A stretch of 64,000 bases of DNA from Providencia rettgeri (GTDB taxonomy: Bacteria > Pseudomonadota > Gammaproteobacteria > Enterobacterales > Enterobacteriaceae). The DNA lies in assembly GCF_013255915.1 (NCBI RefSeq), contig NZ_CP053896.1, positions 806,001-870,000 on the forward strand, in the 5' to 3' direction. The notes below the pieces were generated by a model. It was not told the DNA's origin and did no database searches. It saw only the letters and a program-made list of their open reading frames with translations. Shown here piece by piece: positions 22,573 to 33,211 of this stretch (the stretch's first letter is position 1; each line of letters begins with the position of its first letter). The position numbers and the translations under genes were made by a program.

Positions 22573-22675
22573 TACACAATTAGCTCGATGTTGCCGTTTT
22601 TTCGCCACAATGGTGTAGATAACGCAATGCAACAAGTATTTTTTGTGTACAGTTTTTAAATTTAAGGGGAATCTT

Positions 22676-23092
22676 GTGAAACCTGCTGCTCGTCGCCGCG
22701 CTCGTGAGTGTGCTGTACAGGCCATTTATTCATGGCAATTATCTGGCAATCCAATTGCTGAAGTGGAATATGAGTTTATTGCTGAACAGGACATGTCAGA
22801 CGTTGACGTAAACTATTTTCGTGAACTGTTATCAGGTGTTGCGACCAACGCGACAAAACTTGATCAACTGATGGCGCCTTATTTATCTCGTCAGCTAGAA
22901 GAGTTAGGGCAGGTAGAAAAAGCGATTTTACGTGTCTCCATGTTTGAATTAAGTTTCCGTGAAGACGTACCTTATAAAGTTGCAATCAACGAAGGTATTG
23001 AATTAGCGAAAGTTTTTGGCGCAGAAGATAGCCATAAATTTGTTAACGGTGTATTAGACAAAGCGGCACCTGCAGTTCGTCGTAAAAAATAA
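22676..23092 (+). CDS. nusB: transcription antitermination protein NusB
   Basis: NusB binds boxA RNA with S10 and supports antitermination of rRNA operons. I start it at GTG 22676, which has AAGGGGA upstream and gives [15 protein letters not shown] as in E. coli (138 aa against 139). The in-frame TTG at 22643 would add 11 unrelated residues. The all-helical fold signatures SWQLSG and [15 protein letters not shown]...FVNGVLDK are intact. A GC-rich hairpin follows. Confidence 0.96.
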   Translation: MKPAARRRARECAVQAIYSWQLSGNPIAEVEYEFIAEQDMSDVDVNYFRELLSGVATNATKLDQLMAPYLSRQLEELGQVEKAILRVSMFELSFREDVPYKVAINEGIELAKVFGAEDSHKFVNGVLDKAAPAVRRKK

Positions 23093-23133
23093 TAATATCA
23101 GGGTTCCCTCCTGTAGCACTACAGTAATAAATA

Positions 23134-23163
23134 GGTAGGCTGGGTTCCAGTCTACCTTTGTGT
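23134..23163 (+). terminator. terminator after nusB
   Basis: A 10-bp stem (GGTAGGCTGG with CCAGTCTACC, one G-U pair, 3-nt loop) is followed by TTTGTGTTT. It suggests that thiL, 170 bp further on, has its own promoter or depends on readthrough. Confidence 0.75.
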
Positions 23164-23335
23164 TTATATGCTCGCGATATTTCAATGACAGGTGAGCGAA
23201 GAATAATTGTAGCCAATTAGATACGCTGTTTAGGTTAGCAATTGTGTGCTATTTACCTATTATTGAATTATTAGGGTGTAAATTATTTGCTTCGTCTCAA
23301 ACGAAAATAGATATAGCGAAAACGGAAAATCTACC

Positions 23336-24319
23336 ATGTCATATGGCGAATTTGACCTCATCGCGCGTTATTTTAACCGTCAAACCACTAACCGACGTGA
23401 TGTTAATATCGGTATTGGCGATGATTGTGCGTTGATGACCATTCCAGAAAAACAGCAACTTGCAGTAAGTACTGACACTCTCGTTTCTGGTATCCATTTC
23501 CTACCTACCATTTCACCGGCTGATCTTGCTTATAAATCATTAGCATCTAATTTAAGTGACCTTGCAGCGATGGGCGCAGACCCTGCATGGGTTTCCTTAG
23601 CCATTACATTGCCTTGTGTTGATTGCGATTGGTTGCAATCTTTCAGTGATAGCTTGTTTGAACAGCTTAATTATTATGGAATGCAATTGATTGGTGGTGA
23701 CACAACTCGTGGGCCAATGAGTTTAACGTATACGGTTCATGGTTTAGTACCAAATGGTAAGGCGATGTCTCGCGCAGGAGCGCGTAATGGCGATTGGATT
23801 TATGTCACTGGTACTCTCGGTGATAGCGCGGCAGGCTTAGCTATTTTGCAAGACAAACTGAATGTTGAAAATGTAGAGCATCAAGAATGGCTAATTGCGC
23901 GCCATTTACGTCCACAGCCACGGATTTTACAAGGCCAAGCGTTGAGAAACCTGGCTTCTTCTGCAATTGATATTTCGGATGGTTTAGTTTCCGATCTTAA
24001 CCATATCTTGAAAGCGAGTGGTTGTGGTGCACGGATTAATTTAGATGCATTGCCTCAATCAGAAGCGTTGAAACAAAGTTGTAGTATTGAGCAAGGGCGT
24101 TTATGGTCTTTGAGTGGTGGTGAAGATTACGAACTCTGTTTTACTGTTCCTGAAATTAATCGTGGAGCGTTAGAGATGGCATTAGCGCATACGGGGTCAG
24201 GCTTTACGTGTATCGGGCAAATTAAGCCGCAGTCTGAAGGAATTAGCTACTTTTGCAATAACCAAGAAGTTGATGTAAACCTAAAAGGTTTCGATCATTT
24301 TGTTTCGGAAGGTGCATAG
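23336..24319 (+). CDS. thiL: thiamine-monophosphate kinase ThiL
   Basis: This kinase makes the active cofactor thiamine pyrophosphate from the monophosphate. The 327-aa protein starts [13 protein letters not shown] and shows [40 protein letters not shown] and [11 protein letters not shown], the PurM-like ATP and Mg sites. Length is that of E. coli ThiL (325 aa). The stop at 24317-24319 is one base before the pgpA start, so the two are translationally close. Confidence 0.97.
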   Translation: MSYGEFDLIARYFNRQTTNRRDVNIGIGDDCALMTIPEKQQLAVSTDTLVSGIHFLPTISPADLAYKSLASNLSDLAAMGADPAWVSLAITLPCVDCDWLQSFSDSLFEQLNYYGMQLIGGDTTRGPMSLTYTVHGLVPNGKAMSRAGARNGDWIYVTGTLGDSAAGLAILQDKLNVENVEHQEWLIARHLRPQPRILQGQALRNLASSAIDISDGLVSDLNHILKASGCGARINLDALPQSEALKQSCSIEQGRLWSLSGGEDYELCFTVPEINRGALEMALAHTGSGFTCIGQIKPQSEGISYFCNNQEVDVNLKGFDHFVSEGA

Positions 24320-24320
24320 A

Positions 24321-24839
24321 ATGGCAAGTCGCCAAGAAAAAGCAGAAGCAAAAAAACGGCTGAATATGCGTAACCCTTGGCACTTATTGGCCACAGGATT
24401 TGGGAGTGGCCTTTCGCCTATTGTGCCTGGCACAATGGGCTCTCTTGCTGCGATACCTTTCTGGTTATTAATGGCAAACATGCCAATTTGGAGTGTGTGG
24501 GTACTCATTATCGTGGGTTTTTGGATTGGTTGCCTAATTTGCCAACGCACTTCCGACGACATGAAAATTCATGACCATGGCAGTATTGTTTGGGATGAAT
24601 TTATTGGGATGTGGATTACGCTAATGGCGATCCCAGTTGTTGATTATGAGTGGGTCATTACCGCCTTCTTTATTTTCCGTATTTACGACATGTGGAAGCC
24701 ATGGCCAATACGGTTTTTTGACCGAAAAGTCAGCGGCGGTTTTGGTATTATGATTGACGATATCATTGCGGCGATTTTTTCTTATGTCACTATTTGGTTG
24801 TTGGTTTGGTATGACATTATGCCATTCTCAACCAACTAA
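24321..24839 (+). CDS. pgpA: phosphatidylglycerophosphatase A
   Basis: This inner-membrane enzyme dephosphorylates phosphatidylglycerophosphate to phosphatidylglycerol. ATG 24321, one base after the thiL stop and with GGAAGG upstream, gives 172 aa beginning MASRQEKAEAKKRLNMRNPWHLLATGFGSG; the earlier ATG at 24300 lies inside thiL and is unlikely. Conserved GLSPIVPGTMGSL, DHGSIVWDEFIGMWI and DMWKPWPIR, and about four membrane segments, identify the family. The E. coli order would continue with yajO and dxs; here the carnitine island intervenes. Confidence 0.95.
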   Translation: MASRQEKAEAKKRLNMRNPWHLLATGFGSGLSPIVPGTMGSLAAIPFWLLMANMPIWSVWVLIIVGFWIGCLICQRTSDDMKIHDHGSIVWDEFIGMWITLMAIPVVDYEWVITAFFIFRIYDMWKPWPIRFFDRKVSGGFGIMIDDIIAAIFSYVTIWLLVWYDIMPFSTN

Positions 24840-24965
24840 ATACGCGTCATATTTTGCGCTGTGGCGTTGTTGGCTGCGTTCGGTTACCCGAATCACATAC
24901 TTGTGTATGCTCATCGGGATAACCTCGATTGCCGCCTAGCCACAACCCAAACTATTTAGCGTATT
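24839..24965. repeat. palindromic repeat copy 4
   Basis: This 127-bp imperfect palindrome has inverted ends AATACGC and GCGTATT and starts within the pgpA stop codon. It contains GTGTTGGCTGCGTTC-like left arm sequence, the CCCGAATCACATAC/GTATGCTCATCGGG core and GATTGCCGCC on the right. A second copy in the same orientation follows 23 bases later. Confidence 0.88.
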
Positions 24966-24988
24966 GGTATTTATCGTATTTCAAACTA

Positions 24989-25114
24989 AATACGCGTCAT
25001 ATTTCAAATTGTAGGGGTGTTGGCTTCACTTATTCGCTCTAGTCACATACTTGTTTATGCTCCTAGGGTCCTATTCGCTTGCCGCCTACCTACAATCTGA
25101 ACCATTTAGCGTAT
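24989..25114. repeat. palindromic repeat copy 5
   Basis: This 126-bp copy is in tandem with copy 4, begins with the same AATACGCGTCATATTT and ends TTTAGCGTAT. The core reads CTAGTCACATAC facing GTTTATGCTCCTAGGG. The pair fills the junction between conserved core genes (pgpA) and the carnitine island, and could act as a terminator-like structure for both sides. Confidence 0.88.
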
Positions 25115-25168
25115 AAATACGTTTATATTTGATGTGATTGCATATCGTGGTGACTTCTTTTACTTCTT

Positions 25169-26494
25169 TTACTTCTTTTTGCGCCGAATACCCATCACTG
25201 AGGTTTGTGCTAAGGTTAAACCTTTGGTTTCTGGTGCAAATAGGATAGAAACAATTAGCCCGAGCAAAGAAACACCTGCCCCCATTAACACCACCGAACT
25301 GACCCCATATTTAGTGATAAACAGCGGTAATGCCCACGTTGAAAAAATGGTTCCAATACGGCTGATGGACATTATTACCCCAACGGCAGAGGCACGAATA
25401 TCTGTTGGAAACAGTTCATTAGGGTAGAGCCATTGTAAAATACCCGGCCCGCCGGAGAAGAAAGCGTAAATGCCAAACATAATAATCACAAGGCAAATAC
25501 CGAGGTTTGAGAATAGCCCAAGTATGGCAAGTGCAAGGGTCATAATCGCAAAGCTACCAATCAATAGTGGCCGCCGGCCCATTTTATTTAACCAATACAT
25601 CGCGGGTAAACAGCCTAACATAAAGAATAAGCTAATAACCACGTTACCCAGTGCGGCATTTTTCCCCTGATCCCAGCCCAATTGCCCAACAATTTGTGGG
25701 CCAAAGGTGTAAATTGCAAACATCGGGATCACTTGGCAGGTCCAAATAATGGCAGTGAATAGAACAAAAGAAAAATGGCGCTTAGTGAATAATTGGATGA
25801 AATGTGTTTTTTGTTGTTCTTCGGCTTCGAATACCACAGGCTGACCAAACAGCTTTTCCATCATTTTTTCGCATTCTTTAACGCGCCCTTTGCGGATCAG
25901 CCAAAGAGGTGATTCAGGTAAATCAAAACGACCAATCAAAATGATAATACAAGGGATCACTGAGCTACCAAGCATCCAGCGCCAGCCATCTTCCACGTCA
26001 TACAACATATAACCGACGAGATTGGCACAGGTTGCACCCACATACCACATAGCCGCAATAAACCCGACAGCAAATGCGCGCTGTTTAGTATTGGAAAACT
26101 CAGTGATCATTGACGTTGCAATTGGGTAGTCCGCACCTATTACTATCCCGATTAAGAACCGCATGATAAGCAGCTCCATCGGTGTTGAGACAAACATGGT
26201 CGCCACTGAAATAGCACCAATGGCAACAATATCAATTAAAAACATTTTACGACGACCGACTTGGTCGCAAATATAGCCGAATAGAGAAGTACCGATGAAT
26301 AGGCCTGCTAATGTTGCAGCGCCTAATAAGCCAATCCATTCACTACTTAAGCTTAATACGGGTGTGAGTTGTTCTAAGGCAACGCCGATCAGGACTAATA
26401 CATAACCATCCAGAAAAGGCCCTCCACTGCCCCAAAGCATAATCCGCCGATGAACGGAGGAAAATTGGATATCATCAAAACTTTTTGGTTTCAT
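25169..26494 (-). CDS. yaaU: YaaU-like MFS transporter
   Basis: This is a 441-aa major facilitator superfamily protein of the sugar-porter-like branch, with about 12 membrane segments. It has the loop motifs DQVGRRKMFLIDI (between segments 2 and 3) and NKMGRRPLLIGS (between 8 and 9), PESPLWLIRKGR after segment 6 and a C-terminal PETKG. E. coli yaaU lies next to fixX, as this gene does, and the resemblance extends over the length, so I use that name. The substrate is unknown; its position suggests, but does not prove, a role linked to carnitine or betaine metabolism. Confidence 0.82.
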   Translation of the reverse strand: MKPKSFDDIQFSSVHRRIMLWGSGGPFLDGYVLVLIGVALEQLTPVLSLSSEWIGLLGAATLAGLFIGTSLFGYICDQVGRRKMFLIDIVAIGAISVATMFVSTPMELLIMRFLIGIVIGADYPIATSMITEFSNTKQRAFAVGFIAAMWYVGATCANLVGYMLYDVEDGWRWMLGSSVIPCIIILIGRFDLPESPLWLIRKGRVKECEKMMEKLFGQPVVFEAEEQQKTHFIQLFTKRHFSFVLFTAIIWTCQVIPMFAIYTFGPQIVGQLGWDQGKNAALGNVVISLFFMLGCLPAMYWLNKMGRRPLLIGSFAIMTLALAILGLFSNLGICLVIIMFGIYAFFSGGPGILQWLYPNELFPTDIRASAVGVIMSISRIGTIFSTWALPLFITKYGVSSVVLMGAGVSLLGLIVSILFAPETKGLTLAQTSVMGIRRKKK

Positions 26495-26571
26495 TATGCA
26501 TCCCAGTGTCAGCGTAAATAAACGCTTGAAAACTCTCGAAGTTATTAGCTCCGAGAGTTATGCTAAATAAA

Positions 26572-26859
26572 TCAGCCGTAACGAAATTCAATACCGAAAG
26601 TGCCGCGTGGGTATTCCCATTTTTCTAATGCACTACCTAAGCCAAGAATGCGGCAGGTTCCACATTCAAGACAACCGGCATAATCGAAACGTACTGAGCC
26701 GTCCTCTTGTTTTTTATATAATCCCGCTGGGCAAGCTTTAGTTAATGTTTCGAGCACATTCATATCTGGATGCTCTTTTATCACAATATGCGGGTTTTCT
26801 TCATCGACATTAAATTTATTAATGCCGAGTTTGACATCAACGTTGACTGGATTACTCAT
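26572..26859 (-). CDS. fixX: ferredoxin-like protein FixX
   Basis: This small iron-sulfur protein is thought to relay electrons with FixC in the pathway that supports anaerobic carnitine reduction. The 95-aa product has a C-terminal ferredoxin-like cluster with CPAGLY and CLECGTCRILG. Its ATG overlaps the fixC stop by four bases, indicating translational coupling. It is the last of fixABCX; length matches E. coli FixX. Confidence 0.95.
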   Translation of the reverse strand: MSNPVNVDVKLGINKFNVDEENPHIVIKEHPDMNVLETLTKACPAGLYKKQEDGSVRFDYAGCLECGTCRILGLGSALEKWEYPRGTFGIEFRYG

Positions 26860-28142
26860 ATTGCTCTGACTCCTTTAATTCCATCTTTGAGCAAATTCAT
26901 AAAGCCCACTTTCTTCGCGTGTTGTAACATGGTCTTACGTAAAGGCACAGGCGCTTCATCTGAGATAGTGAAGAGTTTTTTGGCAATACCAACTGCCATT
27001 TCTGGGTAAGCAGAAAACATGCGAGGGTTATCCAAAAACTCAGGCATTTTTTGGTACATTTTCATGTCCCGCAGTGGGCCTTCGTTGAGCAGTGTGAGGT
27101 ATTGATTTAAATTTTGTTTGCTGAAATCGTCGGTTTTCATTGCGCTAAGTACGGCTTTTGCTGCCGCTTCACCGGAGGCAACAGCTAAGTCCATACCACG
27201 AATAGTAAAACCTAAATTCATACACATACCAGCCGCATCACCAGCAATTAATACCCCATCACGTACTAATTCTGACTGCATTTTTAAACCTGCTTCAGGA
27301 ACAACGTGAGCGGCATATTCGACCATTTTTCCGCCTTCAATCAACGGTGCAACGGCGGGGTGCTGTTTAAAGTCTTCAAGCATTTGCGGAACAGATTTCT
27401 TAGCGTCTTTGATGTGGTGTAAGCCACAGACTAAACCTAAAGAAATAGTATCTTCATTGGTATAAAGGAAGCCTCCGCCCATCAAGCCATCGGTCGGTGA
27501 GCCTGCAAATAGCCAAGCAACGCCCTCGTTCTCATTTAAATTAAAGCGGTTGCACAACACATCTTTTGGTAGTTCAATTAATTCTTTAACCCCAACGGCA
27601 ACATGTTCTGCATTGACGCGTTTTGTCATACCAAGTTGTTCTGCCAATAGTGAATTGACACCATCTGCTAAAATGACCACTTTAGCTTCAAGTACATCAC
27701 CATCAGCCTCCACACCGACGACCTTGCCATCGCGTTCAACTAACTTATCAACTCGAATACCTGTAATACACTGCGCACCGGCATTTTCGGCTTGTTCAAC
27801 CAGCCATGGGTCCAGTTTTCCCCTAAGTACAGACCAAGAGGTTTCATCTGGGTTTTGTGCTGCAGCATTTTGAAAATCAACAGTGACAGCACCGGTTTCG
27901 GTCATAAATGACAATTTTTCGCGTGTGATCATGCGCTCAATAGGCGCTTCTTGGGTAAAGCCAGGAATAATTCGTTCTAAGCTATGGGCATACATTCGCC
28001 CACCTGTTACGTTTTTACCGCCCGCGTAGTTTCCTCTTTCGATTAGGAGAACTTGCGCACCTTCACGGGCAAGCACCAATGCAGCCACAGAGCCGGCTAG
28101 GCCTGCACCTACAATGATTGCATCAAAAATATCATCGGACAT
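26856..28142 (-). CDS. fixC: FAD-dependent oxidoreductase FixC
   Basis: This ETF-quinone-oxidoreductase-like flavoprotein is part of the Fix electron-transfer chain. I start it at ATG 28142 (MSDDIFDAIIVGAGLAGS), which has GGAG upstream and gives 428 aa, the E. coli length; an ATG six codons earlier is in frame but less likely. The N-terminal Rossmann motif GAGLAGSVAA and the FAD-binding VLIAGDAAGMCMN are visible. It lies in fixABCX, divergent from caiT. Confidence 0.95.
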   Translation of the reverse strand: MSDDIFDAIIVGAGLAGSVAALVLAREGAQVLLIERGNYAGGKNVTGGRMYAHSLERIIPGFTQEAPIERMITREKLSFMTETGAVTVDFQNAAAQNPDETSWSVLRGKLDPWLVEQAENAGAQCITGIRVDKLVERDGKVVGVEADGDVLEAKVVILADGVNSLLAEQLGMTKRVNAEHVAVGVKELIELPKDVLCNRFNLNENEGVAWLFAGSPTDGLMGGGFLYTNEDTISLGLVCGLHHIKDAKKSVPQMLEDFKQHPAVAPLIEGGKMVEYAAHVVPEAGLKMQSELVRDGVLIAGDAAGMCMNLGFTIRGMDLAVASGEAAAKAVLSAMKTDDFSKQNLNQYLTLLNEGPLRDMKMYQKMPEFLDNPRMFSAYPEMAVGIAKKLFTISDEAPVPLRKTMLQHAKKVGFMNLLKDGIKGVRAI

Positions 28143-28196
28143 AGTTTCTCCAAAGGTCACTAAAACAGTGAGGAAAATGCCTCACTGTTATTGAGT

Positions 28197-29138
28197 TTAT
28201 TTCGCCAGTTGTTGCGTTAAAGCAGGTAAGATTTTGAACAGATCGCCTACTATCCCGTAGTCAGCAAATTGGAAAATAGGGGCATTTTTATCTTTGTTGA
28301 TAGCGACGATAGTTTGTGCGCCATTCGCACCGACCATATGTTGAATTTGCCCTGAAATGCCGACAGCGAGGTAAAGCTCTGGTTTGAGCATTAAGTTGGA
28401 AATACCCACATAGCGCTCATGTTCCATCCATTTTTCATTTTCTGCGACTGGGCGGGAACAAGCGATTTCAGCACCTATTGTGTCGGCAAGCGTTTTAGCA
28501 ATAGCGATGTTTTCTTGACTACCAATACCCCGTCCTACACTGACAACTAAGCGTGCTTTATCTAGTTCAACTGAGCTACCTGCTTTTTTCTGAATCGAGG
28601 TACGTACAATAGATTGTTTTGGTTCGACCCATTGTGTAGCTTGAGCCGTGCCGTTACGTGATGCATCACTTGGGGCTGCTTCAAATGTACCAGAGGTAAG
28701 TGTTGCAATTGAAAATGCGCTATCTAGAGTCTCTTGACCGAAGGCGAGACCACCGTAAACCATATGTTTAATTGCAGGTTTTCCAGATTCGATTGTAACA
28801 GCTGTTGCATCGTTAGAGACGACTGCTTGTAGTCTAGCCCCTAAGCGTGCTGCTAGTAATTTACCTCTACGGGTATTCGGTAACAGTAATAAACCTTTAT
28901 CACCATGCTGTTTGATGGTTGAAACGATAGTGTCTGCATAATCTTCAATAATACGGTCGTCGGGTTTACCTGCTAATTGAAAAACTTGGGTCGCACCAAG
29001 TTGAAAAGCTTGTGAGCTTTGCGCTTCATCTAGGGCGAAAACATTGACTTGCTCACCAAGGGTGAGAGCACCGCCGATAAGTTCAGGCAAACGGGAAGTC
29101 ATGTCACTAAATACCCAAACGGTTGATAATTTGCTCAT
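28197..29138 (-). CDS. fixB: electron transfer flavoprotein alpha subunit FixB
   Basis: FixB is the ETF alpha-type subunit that pairs with FixA and is proposed to deliver electrons to the crotonobetainyl-CoA reductase CaiA. The 313-aa protein has the ETF alpha FAD domain: [41 protein letters not shown] and [13 protein letters not shown]. It lies 11 bp downstream of fixA. Confidence 0.96.
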   Translation of the reverse strand: MSKLSTVWVFSDMTSRLPELIGGALTLGEQVNVFALDEAQSSQAFQLGATQVFQLAGKPDDRIIEDYADTIVSTIKQHGDKGLLLLPNTRRGKLLAARLGARLQAVVSNDATAVTIESGKPAIKHMVYGGLAFGQETLDSAFSIATLTSGTFEAAPSDASRNGTAQATQWVEPKQSIVRTSIQKKAGSSVELDKARLVVSVGRGIGSQENIAIAKTLADTIGAEIACSRPVAENEKWMEHERYVGISNLMLKPELYLAVGISGQIQHMVGANGAQTIVAINKDKNAPIFQFADYGIVGDLFKILPALTQQLAK

Positions 29139-29149
29139 AACTCCTCCGA

Positions 29150-29920
29150 TTAAATGATTTTTCTTAAATATTCTGCAAATTGCGCAATTTGATCATCTCC
29201 ATCACCTTCAATAATGATTCGCTGGCGAACTTTCTGTTTTGGTGCGGCGATAGATTGAGACGATAATGCGGCAACGTTATCTAAGCCAATATCTGCCATC
29301 GTCCAAGCTTGGACGGGTTTTTTAGCAGCACCTAAGATGGCTTTCATGGATGGAATAACGGGAACGTTAATATCGGAGGTAACAGCGATAATGGCTGGTA
29401 ATGGAAGGGATAAGGTTTCAATTTCGTCTTCCAGTTCACGCTCTACAATCACTGTATCGGCTGTGATAGAAACAATTTTTTTCACACCATTGATGGCAGG
29501 AACTTGCAGGGTTTCACCCAATAAAATACTCACTTGTTGTGCATTGAGATCTGCGGAACCATCACCGCAAATAATCAAATCAAAGCCCACTTTCTGTGCC
29601 GCGGCACCAAGGGTAATCGCAGTTTGATGGGGCAGAGCATGCTCAAGTTGGTCATCAATAACAACAACCAGCTCATCTGGGCCACGTGATAGCACATCTT
29701 TACGTGCTTTCATATTAGTTAGTGCTTTACCACCAATGCTTAATGCAATCACTTTGCTGTCTGTTTGCTGCGCTTTTATTTGGTTGGCAGTTTCAATTGC
29801 ATTTAAATCATATTGACTGATTTTGGTATCGGCACGTGAAAAATCTAAAGAACCATCTGAGCTATTTACAATAATATCTTGTTCATCAGGAACAGATTTA
29901 TAGCATGTAATAATATTCAT
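29150..29920 (-). CDS. fixA: electron transfer flavoprotein beta subunit FixA
   Basis: FixA is the ETF beta-type subunit, partner of FixB. The 256-aa protein begins [19 protein letters not shown] and has the family signature around [22 protein letters not shown]. It is the first gene of fixABCX and starts 533 bp from divergent caiT, with the CaiF/CRP-type control region in between. Confidence 0.96.
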   Translation of the reverse strand: MNIITCYKSVPDEQDIIVNSSDGSLDFSRADTKISQYDLNAIETANQIKAQQTDSKVIALSIGGKALTNMKARKDVLSRGPDELVVVIDDQLEHALPHQTAITLGAAAQKVGFDLIICGDGSADLNAQQVSILLGETLQVPAINGVKKIVSITADTVIVERELEDEIETLSLPLPAIIAVTSDINVPVIPSMKAILGAAKKPVQAWTMADIGLDNVAALSSQSIAAPKQKVRQRIIIEGDGDDQIAQFAEYLRKII

Positions 29921-30013
29921 TACATCTCCTAAAATAATATTAATAAATATGATCCGTTTCGGTTTCGGATTATATAATTATCATGATCTGGATATTTAAA
30001 AATAAAACCTAAG

Positions 30014-30145
30014 TCACCAATATTGAAAACGTTAAATTAAAGAGGATTTAAATGCTCATACTGATACCCTACTCACCAATATTATAAAAATCACCTAGTT
30101 ATCAATGAAATGTTCAATATTGCTACCTGAATCACCAATACTGAA
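30014..30145. promoter_or_regulatory. three 59-bp-spaced CaiF-type operator elements
   Basis: The string TCACCAATA occurs at 30014, 30073 and 30132, an exact 59-bp period. At the second and third copies it forms the right side of an inverted pair with a 13-bp spacer: CTCATACTG (30055-30063) with CAATATTATA (30077-30086), and TTCAATATTG (30113-30122) with CAATACTGAA (30136-30145). As I recall, E. coli CaiF binds half-sites split by 13 bp at two places about 57 bp apart in this same intergenic region, so these are read as CaiF operators. The first element has only a good right half. Confidence 0.65.
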
Positions 30146-30255
30146 GGTATTTAATAACATTAACGTTACACAATATTTTATCTCTATGTATTTATTGATG
30201 TTTAAAGTTATTTTAAATGAAAAAAACAATAACAATTATTTATCACGAATAATAT

Positions 30256-30271
30256 TGTGACCTTAATAACA
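30256..30271. promoter_or_regulatory. CRP-like site before caiT
   Basis: TGTGA and TAACA flank a 6-bp spacer, matching the CRP consensus at 9 of 10 core positions. It lies about 190 bp upstream of caiT. Cyclic-AMP activation of cai and fix is known in E. coli, so the site fits, but the transcription start is not evident. Confidence 0.5.
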
Positions 30272-30453
30272 GAATTGTTAATGGGGACTAGACATGATTT
30301 GGATAGGATTTGAATTAATACTTAATTAGGTTTATTGGGATTTAATAATAAATATAAGTTTTAAATAAATGTAAGTATGAGGTTATGTATTAGGTATTGA
30401 GAATAATATCTATTTTAAAATTTATATATTAAATAATAAATTGGGATCGAACT

Positions 30454-31971
30454 ATGAGCAAAGAAAATAAAAAAGGTGGAATAGAACCTAAGGTTTTTTT
30501 TCCGCCGTTGATCATTGTTGGACTATTGTGTTGGTTAACTGTCCGTGACCTTGATGCTTCAAATGAAGTTATCAACCAAGTTTTCAGCTATGTCACCAAT
30601 GTGTGGGGCTGGGCATTTGAGTGGTATATGGTCGTCATGTTTGGTGGCTGGTTTTGGTTAATTTTAGGACCATACGCTAAAAAACGTCTAGGAGAAGAGA
30701 AGCCTGAATTTAGCCGAGCAAGCTGGATTTTTATGATGTTCGCATCTTGTACTTCAGCTGCCGTGCTGTTTTGGGGGTCGATTGAAATCTATTATTACGT
30801 TTCTGCACCGCCTTTTGGCTTTGAACCTTATTCAAATGAGGCTAAAAATATTGGGCTCGCATACAGCCTGTTCCACTGGGGACCTCTCCCATGGGCGACC
30901 TATAGCTTCTTATCTGTCGCATTCGGCTATTTCTTCTTTGTTCGCAAAATGGATGTTATTCGTCCAAGTAGTACGCTAGTTCCTCTGGTAGGGGAAAAAC
31001 GGGTAAACGGGTGGTTTGGTACGCTTGTTGATAACTTCTATCTCGTTGCGTTGATATTAGCAATGGGAACTAGTCTAGGATTAGCAACACCGTTAGTTAC
31101 TGAATGTATTCAATATTTATTTGGTATTCCTCATACCTTACAACTTGATGCCATCATCATTTTCTGTTGGATCATACTAAATGCAATTTGTGTGGCTTTC
31201 GGCCTGCAAAAAGGGGTGAAAATTGCGAGTGACGTCCGTAGCTACCTGAGTTTCTTAATGTTGGGATGGGTATTCATTGTTGGTGGCGCTAGCTTCATTG
31301 TGAACTATTTCACCGATTCTATCGGTGTCCTAATGATGTATATGCCTCGCATGCTGTTTTATACCGATGCGGTAGGTAAAAGTGGCTTCCCACAAGGCTG
31401 GACAGTGTTTTACTGGGCATGGTGGGTTATCTATGCCATTCAAATGTGTATCTTCCTCGCACGTATTTCTAAAGGCCGTACCGTCCGTGAGTTGTGTATC
31501 GGGATGGTGGCAGGCTTAACGGCGGGAACAACGTTAATTTGGACTATTTTAGGGAGTAACACACTCCAACTTGTTGACCAAAATATTATTAATGTTCCCA
31601 AACTAATTGAAGAATTCGGCGTTGCGCGCGCCATCATTGAAACATGGGCTGCCTTACCTTTGAGCACTGTAACAATTTGGGGCTTCTTCATCCTCTGCTT
31701 TATCGCCACTGTGACACTCATTAATGCCTGTTCCTACACCCTCGCTATGTCGACTTGTCGCGCAGTGAAAGATGGTGATGAGCCGCCATTGTTAGTGCGC
31801 ATCGGTTGGTCTGTCTTAGTCGGTGTTATCGGCATTGTTTTGCTGGCGTTAGGCGGATTAAAACCCATTCAAACAGCGATAATTGCCGGAGGATGCCCAC
31901 TTTTTTTCGTCAACATCATGGTAACGCTCTCCTTTATTAAAGATGCCAAAGTGCATTGGAAAAATGACTAA
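30454..31971 (+). CDS. caiT: L-carnitine/gamma-butyrobetaine antiporter CaiT
   Basis: This BCCT-family inner-membrane antiporter imports L-carnitine in exchange for gamma-butyrobetaine, needing no Na+. The 505-aa protein (E. coli 504) has about 12 membrane segments and the aromatic substrate-site stretch [25 protein letters not shown]. It is first in caiTABCDE, divergent from fixA. caiA begins 34 bp after its stop with AAGAGG as ribosome site. Confidence 0.97.
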   Translation: MSKENKKGGIEPKVFFPPLIIVGLLCWLTVRDLDASNEVINQVFSYVTNVWGWAFEWYMVVMFGGWFWLILGPYAKKRLGEEKPEFSRASWIFMMFASCTSAAVLFWGSIEIYYYVSAPPFGFEPYSNEAKNIGLAYSLFHWGPLPWATYSFLSVAFGYFFFVRKMDVIRPSSTLVPLVGEKRVNGWFGTLVDNFYLVALILAMGTSLGLATPLVTECIQYLFGIPHTLQLDAIIIFCWIILNAICVAFGLQKGVKIASDVRSYLSFLMLGWVFIVGGASFIVNYFTDSIGVLMMYMPRMLFYTDAVGKSGFPQGWTVFYWAWWVIYAIQMCIFLARISKGRTVRELCIGMVAGLTAGTTLIWTILGSNTLQLVDQNIINVPKLIEEFGVARAIIETWAALPLSTVTIWGFFILCFIATVTLINACSYTLAMSTCRAVKDGDEPPLLVRIGWSVLVGVIGIVLLALGGLKPIQTAIIAGGCPLFFVNIMVTLSFIKDAKVHWKND

Positions 31972-32005
31972 TTTACTCAGAAACAACATTTAAGAGGTTA
32001 TTGAT

Positions 32006-33148
32006 ATGGATTTTAGATTGAATGATGAGCAGGAGCTGTTTGTCGCAGGGATCCGTGAACTGATGGCCAGTGAAAACTGGGAAAGCTATTTCGCTGAATG
32101 TGACCGCGACAGTAAGTATCCTGAACGCTTTGTAAAAGCGTTAGCGGATATGGAAATCGATAACCTGCTGATCCCAGAAGAACATGGCGGCTTAGATGCA
32201 GGGTTTATCACCGTTGCTGCGGTATGGATGGAGCTGGGTCGCCTGGGTGCACCAACCTATGTGCTGTACCAACTACCGGGCGGTTTTAATACAGTGCTAA
32301 GAGAAGGAACTCAAGAGCAGATTGATAAAATCATGGCGTTCCGCGGTACGGGTAAACAAATGTGGAACTCGGCGATCACTGAACCAGGGGCGGGCTCTGA
32401 CGTAGGTAGCCTACAAACCACTTACCAACGCCGTAATGGCAAAGTGTATTTGAACGGTAGCAAATGTTTTATCACCAGTAGTGCTTACACCCCATACATT
32501 GTGGTGATGAGCCGTGATGCGGATTCACCAGATAAACCTGTTTTCACCGAATGGTTCTTAGATATGAGCAAACCAGGAATCAAGGTGAACAAACTTGAAA
32601 AACTGGGTTTACGCATGGATAGCTGTTGTGAAATCACTTTTGATAATGTCGAACTTGATGAAAAAGACATGTTTGGCCGCGAAGGTAATGGTTTTAACCG
32701 TGTAAAAGAAGAGTTCGACCATGAACGTTTCTTAGTGGCCTTAACTAACTATGGTACTGCGATGTGTGCGTTCGAAGATGCGGCTCGTTATGCTAACCAG
32801 CGTGTTCAATTTGGTGAAGCCATTGGCCGTTTTCAGTTAATTCAAGAAAAATTTGCACATATGGCGATCAAGCTCAATTCAATGCGCAACATGTTATATG
32901 AAACTGCATGGAAGAGTGACAACGGATTGATCACCTCTGGAGATGCAGCAATGTGTAAATACTTCTGTGCAAATGCGGCATTTGAAGTCGTGGACTCTGC
33001 GATGCAAGTACTCGGTGGTGTAGGAATTGCAGGTGAGCACCGGATCGCCCGTTTTTGGCGTGATCTGCGTGTGGATCGCGTATCAGGCGGTTCAGATGAA
33101 ATGCAAATACTGACATTAGGCCGTAGCGTACTAAAACAATACCGCTAA
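32006..33148 (+). CDS. caiA: crotonobetainyl-CoA reductase CaiA
   Basis: This acyl-CoA-dehydrogenase-like flavoprotein reduces crotonobetainyl-CoA to gamma-butyrobetainyl-CoA, using electrons probably delivered by FixAB. The 380-aa protein begins [20 protein letters not shown] and contains [13 protein letters not shown], the FAD/substrate motif, [15 protein letters not shown], and the C-terminal [20 protein letters not shown]. Length matches E. coli CaiA. Confidence 0.97.
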   Translation: MDFRLNDEQELFVAGIRELMASENWESYFAECDRDSKYPERFVKALADMEIDNLLIPEEHGGLDAGFITVAAVWMELGRLGAPTYVLYQLPGGFNTVLREGTQEQIDKIMAFRGTGKQMWNSAITEPGAGSDVGSLQTTYQRRNGKVYLNGSKCFITSSAYTPYIVVMSRDADSPDKPVFTEWFLDMSKPGIKVNKLEKLGLRMDSCCEITFDNVELDEKDMFGREGNGFNRVKEEFDHERFLVALTNYGTAMCAFEDAARYANQRVQFGEAIGRFQLIQEKFAHMAIKLNSMRNMLYETAWKSDNGLITSGDAAMCKYFCANAAFEVVDSAMQVLGGVGIAGEHRIARFWRDLRVDRVSGGSDEMQILTLGRSVLKQYR

Positions 33149-33211
33149 TAACTGAACGTAATGGGATGGCTTTCACGAGAAGGCCAACCCTGCTTCACAG
33201 GAGATAAGAGC

